In this document: one piece after another, positions 59,182 to 64,000 of the stretch | How the letters are laid out: each line of letters begins with the position of its first letter | How positions within the stretch are numbered: position 1 is the stretch's first letter | Source of the DNA: CAZPQN01 sp964588795 | GTDB taxonomy: Bacteria > Fidelibacterota > UBA2242 | Direction: 5' to 3' | DNA: 64,000 nucleotides | Assembly (NCBI GenBank): GCA_964588795.1 | Contig: CAZPQN010000006.1 | Span: forward strand, 1-64,000 | The notes under the pieces: generated by a model | Seen by the model: only the letters and a program-made list of their open reading frames with translations | Database searches by the model: none | What the model was told of the DNA's origin: nothing | Position numbers and translations under genes: made by a program

Positions 59182-62100
59182 TTACCTGACCAGCACAAAA
59201 GTCGTGATGTACTCCACAGATTTAGTGGAATTCAGGTCACATGCCACACAGCGGGCGATATAGGTGCCAATCCGCGCTTTACCCCCCAAATCGCCATTGC
59301 CGTCCCAATAAACCTGACCAGCGGAACCAGTGATCAAGCGGCGGGCGGGGCGAGCAATGCGCCGACCCAGCAGGTCGTAGATTTCCATAGTCAGGTAAGC
59401 TGAGGGAAACGGAAGACAATAGCGCAGAGCGAGTTCCTCATCACGACCGTCGCCGTTGGGGCTGAAAATTGCCGGATCGGCTTGCAAGCCGGTTTTGGCG
59501 AGGGGCGTTCTGAACGCTACGCTGTTGACCGTTCCCGGTGTGCCTCCCGCAGGCGCCACGCATGTGCGCCAGTTAGTGGCCGTATTGGCATTGTGCAAAT
59601 TAATACGCTCCAGGGCATGCCCGGGGGTAATTGTCCAGGTACTCAGATATTGCAGGCTATCGGAGCAGTGTCCCGTCGGATCGAATAAATAGAGGGCGTC
59701 TTCGGTGTTACCAAGAGAGGGAAAATGGGGCAGGACAACAGTATTGGTTTGGTTTACATCGGGGAAGCGGAAAATCGTGGAGTCACTTGCCAGCACGCAA
59801 TACTGTCCCGGAGAGATAATTTTGCGTCCACTGATCTTAATCCGCTGGCTGGTATTGGCATCCGCCAGGGCCCAGCCTTCCACATCGATGGCGGTGTTGC
59901 CGGCCAGATAAAGCTCGACATATTCGGCGTTGGAATTAGTGGGCGTATCCAGCTCCAAAGGCTGAGCCATGAATTCGCTGATTAAAATTGTACCGGTCGG
60001 GTAGGCCACCGCAAGCGGAACGCGGAGGGTGTCATTACCGGTGTTTATATCGTTGCTCCATTCCAAGCACGCGGTTACCCAATAGGCGCCCGAAGGAAGT
60101 GGTGGCAGTTCATATTGGAGGTTATGACTTTCACCAGGTAGAATCTGAGGAATATGGAGTGTCGCAAGTTCTTGGGTACTCAGAAAGCTGTTTAGTGCCA
60201 AACGACATACAGCCGTCGGGCAGACCTGGCGACCACAATTAGAAAGACGGAGCGTTACTTGAAAAAAGGTAGTAGTGTCACCGCTTGCCGGAAAGATGTG
60301 CAGGGAATCTAAAGCCAAATCATATTCGGGCGTCAGTACGCTGTTATGGACGCCGGGAGTCATGCCCCATTTAGCCTGGCAGTAGTCCCAGGACGATCTG
60401 CTCGAGCTGGGGAGACTGGGATGTTTTTTCTCAAAAGACAGTCCACTCTTTGGCACCCACTGAACGTCATATGTTAGCGAATCAAGTGTAAGGCCGGTGA
60501 GATCGCGCAGGATTACCTGGTCAGCGGTATTATTCATCCCGGGCCAGTTGGAGATGAGCACGACCCGTACCCGGGAAGCATCCACAAAGTCGAAAATGGT
60601 GCTGTCACGGCAGAGCACCAAATACGTCTGGGGGGGCAAATCTTTCGCCCCCAATGTGGCCGCGGTGCGTTTGTTGCTCAAAGACCACTGCTCCAGATTG
60701 ACGGGTTGATCATGCTGGTTGAAGATTTCAATGAATTCGCTCTGCCCGCCGGTAGGATAAGGTAAAAACTCATTGATGACAACGCAGTGGGGCGGATAAG
60801 CGACTTTCAGGTTTGTCCGGGCTGAATTGTTGACCGGATTCTGATCATCTGACCAGTGCACTATGGCGAGCCAAGTTGACAAGCCGGTTATTTGGCCCTG
60901 AATTTTGCCGGAACAATGCAACAGCGAATCGGGTGCCAGCGCTGCTAAACAGTCGGTTTGCCAGACAAGCTCGTTCCAGTCGGCACAAGAATCATGGTCA
61001 CTGTCCTGGAAAAGATAAACCTGGAATCCGGAGGCGGGTTCTCGTCCGGTATTGATAATCTGGAGGTTGAATTCGATCCACTCCTCAACATTTCTGGCGT
61101 CAGATGCGAATTGGAAAGATGTATCCACTATCGCCAGGTCAAACTGATATTTCAGGATGGAATTGGCCGTGCCTGGCGATGCGCCCCAGCTTGCACGAGA
61201 CGGACCCCAATTACTGGCACTCACCGCGGGCAGGAAAGGATTACGTCGTTCCAGACTGATGCCGGGCGCGCTACCCCAGTCAGAACGGTAGTAAATCCCG
61301 TCCATGAGCCCGCCGGTCGCATCGCACACCATCAGGGAGTCCGAACTGTTATTAAGGTTAGGAAAAACCGGCGGTACGAGCAGGAGGCCATGAAAGTCAG
61401 GATAATCGAGGCTAAGATTCTGGCTGGCGGTAATCACGACAAAAGCACCCGGAGCCACCAGCACGGTAGAATCAGTTAATGGTTTCCAGGCGCCAAGTGC
61501 ATCGCGCAGGCTCCACAGGTTTAGATCAACAGTATCCGGCGTGGTATTGAAGAGCTCGAACCATTCCGGCTCGCCCGGACGCGGAGCATACATGATTTCG
61601 TTAACGATCATCGCCTGAGCAGGGAATCCAACCGGTATTTGAGCGCTAAATGTATTATCGTCGTGCCGTTCGTCGGACGCGCAATCCACCGTGACCGACA
61701 AGTTAAAGACTCCGCCTTGCGTAAAGCACAGCGGAATTTCTCTCCTGAATTCTTCCTCCGGCAAAAGGGGTTGGCTGGCGTTAATTGTGGTATCACCTAA
61801 GGTCACGGTATAGAGTTGCGCGTGGCGCTTAACGTTTACTGTAATCGCGAAGTTCGTCACGGTTTGGAGTCCGATATTCCTTACCGCGAAGACGAGGATA
61901 GTCTGGGAGCCTTTTTGCAATGGAAGATCGGAGGAGTCTAAGCTGACAGAAATCAGCGCCAAATCCTGCTGTCGGATGGCAACCGAATTAAGACTTCCGG
62001 GCGTCGAACCGCTGGTGTGCCGGCAGGTAGCCCAATGATCGGCGTTTAAAGCGGGCTGAAACGGATTCCGTCGTTCGAGTGAAATCCCGGTCGCACCGCC

Positions 62101-64000
62101 CCATATTGCTTTATAACAGACGGCTTCGTCCAGATTGCCACCCGCATCGCGCAGGCTCAATGAATCGGCAGTATTATTCAGGGTAGGAAAAACCGGAGGC
62201 ACCACAACAGCCCCCTCGAGCTCCGGATGATTATCAAGGAAGGAGTAATTGCCGGCAACAATGAAATAACTCCCGGGCGGACACAGCCAGGTGGTATCGC
62301 ATAGAATCAACCAACTACCGGTCGCATCACGGAAACGCCAGCCGTTTAGGTCAACGCATGATGCGGTTCGATTGAAGACCTCGAACCACTCCGAAGCGCC
62401 AGACTGTGGCGCGTACATGATTTCATTGACAATCAGCGTACCGGGCGGGTAACCGACGCGGAGCAATTTTTCCTGACGATTATTGATGGACAAGCCATCT
62501 CCCGCCATGGTCAAAACGACAATAACCTGCCAGATGCCACCTGGACATTCCGCCAATCTGAAATCAACGCTTTGTGAATCGCCGGTCGCCAGCAGAGCCT
62601 GAACGGTAAAACATGTGTCGGCGAGGAAATCTGCGGGATTGCCGGGGCGATAAGCCGCTATGTGCAGGGTAAATTGTTCAATGGGTAGAAGTCCGCCATT
62701 GCGGACAAAGGAGCGGATTGTCAGGGACTGTCCCTGGGTCAAATGACTGGACGGAGCAATGAAAACTACAGAATCAAGCACTCCGTCATGCTGAGGCAAA
62801 GCGATCGAGTTGGCCTGGCCGGGGGTGCCGCCCGCCGCCGTTACGCTTAGCCCCCAATTATTTGCAATATTGCCATTGGCATACGGGTTGCGTCGCTCTA
62901 ACGCATAACCCGTCCGGTAGCCCCAACCGCTGGAATAGCATAACGCATCAATGGTTGTCTCGCAATAATCCCGGATGATAATGGAATCGGAAGTATTATT
63001 AAGCGTTGGTAAAGGTGAGGCGCAGGCGATGAACCAGTCCGGTTTTTCCCAATATTTCAGAAAATTGGAATCGCTGGCGACGACGACAATTGCACCTGGT
63101 GGAACCAGGTAATTTTCGGCGGTCAGTAGTGCTGGGGTTGTATTATCTTTAAGCGTCCAGCCTTTCAGATTGATGGTATCTTCAGAGATGTTGTACAACT
63201 CCACCCATTCATTTTGACCAGCGGCCGGACAGTACATAAACTCGTTGATGATCAATGAACGGGCCGGATAAGGTGACGCAATTGTCAGATTGCCCCGGTT
63301 GTTGTCGGGATTTTCATCCGGCAGGTAAAGCAACTCAACCATAAAAGTATGGTTTCCGGAACTACTGATTGAGGCCGGGATGTGAAAACTTAGCGAATCT
63401 CCGCTGAACAGCGATTGGGCAGTTTGCCAGATGATTTCACCAACTTGGAAATTCTGGTCGTCATTATGGTCTTCGCCGAGCAGGATTTCGAAATCAGGGA
63501 TAGCCTGCAAACCGACGTTTTTCACTACAAGATCCAGCAATACCGATTGACCAGACGGCACGATCGTCTGACGGGCCTGGAAAGAACTCACGGCGAGGTC
63601 ATAGTCGCGCGGGGCGCAGCTGTTGCTGAAACCGGGAGTGCCGTTGATTGCGGAGCCCATCGCCCAGTTATTAGGGTTATCTGGTTGACAAAGCTGGATT
63701 TTTTCTAAGGTATATCCGGCGGGTTGACCGGGCTTGGTCTGAACCTGTGACAAAGTGTCGCCCGTTGCAGAGACCAGAAGAATGAGATTCGCTGTTGAAT
63801 TGGACAAGCCATTGGCACCGAAAGAATTGTCTTTGATGGTGAGTCGGATGACCGTATCTGGTATCAGGTGTTCGTAGGCTGTGGACTTAGCCTCGATCAG
63901 GTAACCGCGGTCTAAGATCAGCCCAAAATGTCCGGGAAGCAGGGAATCCGTGACTTCCAAATGCTCCAAAAAATCAGCCACACCATTAACAATCAGTCGC
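59182..64000 (-). CDS. very large secreted lamin-tail-domain repeat protein, 5' end outside the window
   Basis: At least 1605 residues, open to the window edge, so the N-terminus and signal peptide are missing (partial). It holds five full lamin-tail domains (openings such as LIVNEIMYAPQSGASEWFEV and MIVNEIMYAPRPGEPEWFEL) and part of a sixth. They alternate with CARDB-like beta domains (FAVRNIGLQTVTNFAITV). Each unit closes with a line like ISLERRNPFLPAVSASNW then GTPG. The C-terminus is a sorting-type domain (FSPNGDGRDEEL, IYDLLGRRI, GTYIARCVA). It is probably a surface or extracellular protein, with lamin-tail domains often found beside secreted nucleases or as adhesive modules. Confidence 0.88.
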   Translation of the reverse strand, partial: RLIVNGVADFLEHLEVTDSLLPGHFGLILDRGYLIEAKSTAYEHLIPDTVIRLTIKDNSFGANGLSNSTANLILLVSATGDTLSQVQTKPGQPAGYTLEKIQLCQPDNPNNWAMGSAINGTPGFSNSCAPRDYDLAVSSFQARQTIVPSGQSVLLDLVVKNVGLQAIPDFEILLGEDHNDDQNFQVGEIIWQTAQSLFSGDSLSFHIPASISSSGNHTFMVELLYLPDENPDNNRGNLTIASPYPARSLIINEFMYCPAAGQNEWVELYNISEDTINLKGWTLKDNTTPALLTAENYLVPPGAIVVVASDSNFLKYWEKPDWFIACASPLPTLNNTSDSIIIRDYCETTIDALCYSSGWGYRTGYALERRNPYANGNIANNWGLSVTAAGGTPGQANSIALPQHDGVLDSVVFIAPSSHLTQGQSLTIRSFVRNGGLLPIEQFTLHIAAYRPGNPADFLADTCFTVQALLATGDSQSVDFRLAECPGGIWQVIVVLTMAGDGLSINNRQEKLLRVGYPPGTLIVNEIMYAPQSGASEWFEVFNRTASCVDLNGWRFRDATGSWLILCDTTWLCPPGSYFIVAGNYSFLDNHPELEGAVVVPPVFPTLNNTADSLSLRDAGGNLDEAVCYKAIWGGATGISLERRNPFQPALNADHWATCRHTSGSTPGSLNSVAIRQQDLALISVSLDSSDLPLQKGSQTILVFAVRNIGLQTVTNFAITVNVKRHAQLYTVTLGDTTINASQPLLPEEEFRREIPLCFTQGGVFNLSVTVDCASDERHDDNTFSAQIPVGFPAQAMIVNEIMYAPRPGEPEWFELFNTTPDTVDLNLWSLRDALGAWKPLTDSTVLVAPGAFVVITASQNLSLDYPDFHGLLLVPPVFPNLNNSSDSLMVCDATGGLMDGIYYRSDWGSAPGISLERRNPFLPAVSASNWGPSRASWGASPGTANSILKYQFDLAIVDTSFQFASDARNVEEWIEFNLQIINTGREPASGFQVYLFQDSDHDSCADWNELVWQTDCLAALAPDSLLHCSGKIQGQITGLSTWLAIVHWSDDQNPVNNSARTNLKVAYPPHCVVINEFLPYPTGGQSEFIEIFNQHDQPVNLEQWSLSNKRTAATLGAKDLPPQTYLVLCRDSTIFDFVDASRVRVVLISNWPGMNNTADQVILRDLTGLTLDSLTYDVQWVPKSGLSFEKKHPSLPSSSRSSWDYCQAKWGMTPGVHNSVLTPEYDLALDSLHIFPASGDTTTFFQVTLRLSNCGRQVCPTAVCRLALNSFLSTQELATLHIPQILPGESHNLQYELPPLPSGAYWVTACLEWSNDINTGNDTLRVPLAVAYPTGTILISEFMAQPLELDTPTNSNAEYVELYLAGNTAIDVEGWALADANTSQRIKISGRKIISPGQYCVLASDSTIFRFPDVNQTNTVVLPHFPSLGNTEDALYLFDPTGHCSDSLQYLSTWTITPGHALERINLHNANTATNWRTCVAPAGGTPGTVNSVAFRTPLAKTGLQADPAIFSPNGDGRDEELALRYCLPFPSAYLTMEIYDLLGRRIARPARRLITGSAGQVYWDGNGDLGGKARIGTYIARCVACDLNSTKSVEYITTFVLVR

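Noticed and set aside
1..64000. tRNA, rRNA, CRISPR, insertion sequences, prophage or integrase genes
   Set aside because: Reading both strands by eye I found no cloverleaf with the T-loop GTTCGA pattern, no regularly spaced repeats and no transposase or integrase motifs. A tRNAscan or CRISPR search would settle this.

Overview
The window is a piece of a Gram-negative, didermic, probably uncultivated bacterium. Three secreted proteins or remnants carry C-terminal sorting-type domains (NYPNPFN, NFPNPFN and FSPNGDG motifs, the last in the flagellar-hook/T9SS style). With LpxH, a PilQ secretin and several lipoproteins, this points to the wider Fibrobacteres-Chlorobi-Bacteroidetes neighbourhood and related candidate phyla (Calditrichota, KSB1 or Zixibacteria-like). 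That placement is inference from protein style only. A 100-N scaffold gap shows the sequence is a draft assembly. I saw no rRNA, tRNA, CRISPR array, insertion sequence or prophage.

Layout. 0.2-3.6 kb (+): an ABC exporter pair, a LolA-like periplasmic protein, a PadR regulator and a small membrane protein. 3.7-7.6 kb (+): a tryptophanase-type lyase and a secreted GH20 hexosaminidase. 7.7-15.4 kb: housekeeping and accessory genes (rlmN, a GNAT enzyme, an S9 peptidase lipoprotein, CpXC, GDPD and YccF proteins, PIN-PhoH ATPase, a divergent PlsY), plus an orphan sorting-domain remnant. 15.5-28.4 kb (-): one long type IV pilus locus, in transcription order histidine kinase, NtrC-type regulator, pilB, pilC, pilin, pilV-like, pilW-like, pilD, pilX-like, pilM, pilN, pilO, pilP, pilQ and a single-domain response regulator. 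28.5-31.2 kb (-): a two-gene envelope module and LpxH. 31.5-34.6 kb (+): butyrate kinase, phosphate butyryltransferase and a nitronate monooxygenase/FabK-like flavoprotein. 34.8-39.1 kb: a putative barrel protein broken by the gap and a 1144-residue secreted repeat protein. 39.3-46.8 kb (-): rpmA, rplU, rng, a B12-type radical SAM protein, an HD protein, an amidohydrolase and a TPR protein. 47.0-52.0 kb (+): an O6-alkylguanine methyltransferase, a secreted GH15-like glycosidase and a HEAT-cyclophilin fusion. 52.0-57.9 kb (-): a tight six-gene operon (TerB-DnaJ, DPP7-type S46 peptidase, birA, coaX, aldo-keto reductase, membrane protein). 58.0-64.0 kb (-): a DUF6588-like secreted protein and a very large lamin-tail-domain repeat protein cut by the window end.

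How it fits together. Two secreted or lipoprotein peptidases, tryptophanase and the Ptb-Buk pair suggest peptide and amino-acid fermentation with substrate-level ATP from acyl-phosphates. The two secreted glycosidases suggest use of amino-sugar and glucan-type polymers. The pilus locus looks assembly-competent but has no pilT in the window, and it is preceded by its own two-component system. The best candidate for new biology is regulatory: three evenly built dyads (GTGTCG-N8-CGACAC type) and a sigma-54-like element lie between the NtrC-type regulator and pilB. Other leads are the HEAT lipoprotein/coiled-coil pair, a zinc-finger-like N-terminus on the methyltransferase, and lyase specificity residues that disagree with the overall family resemblance.
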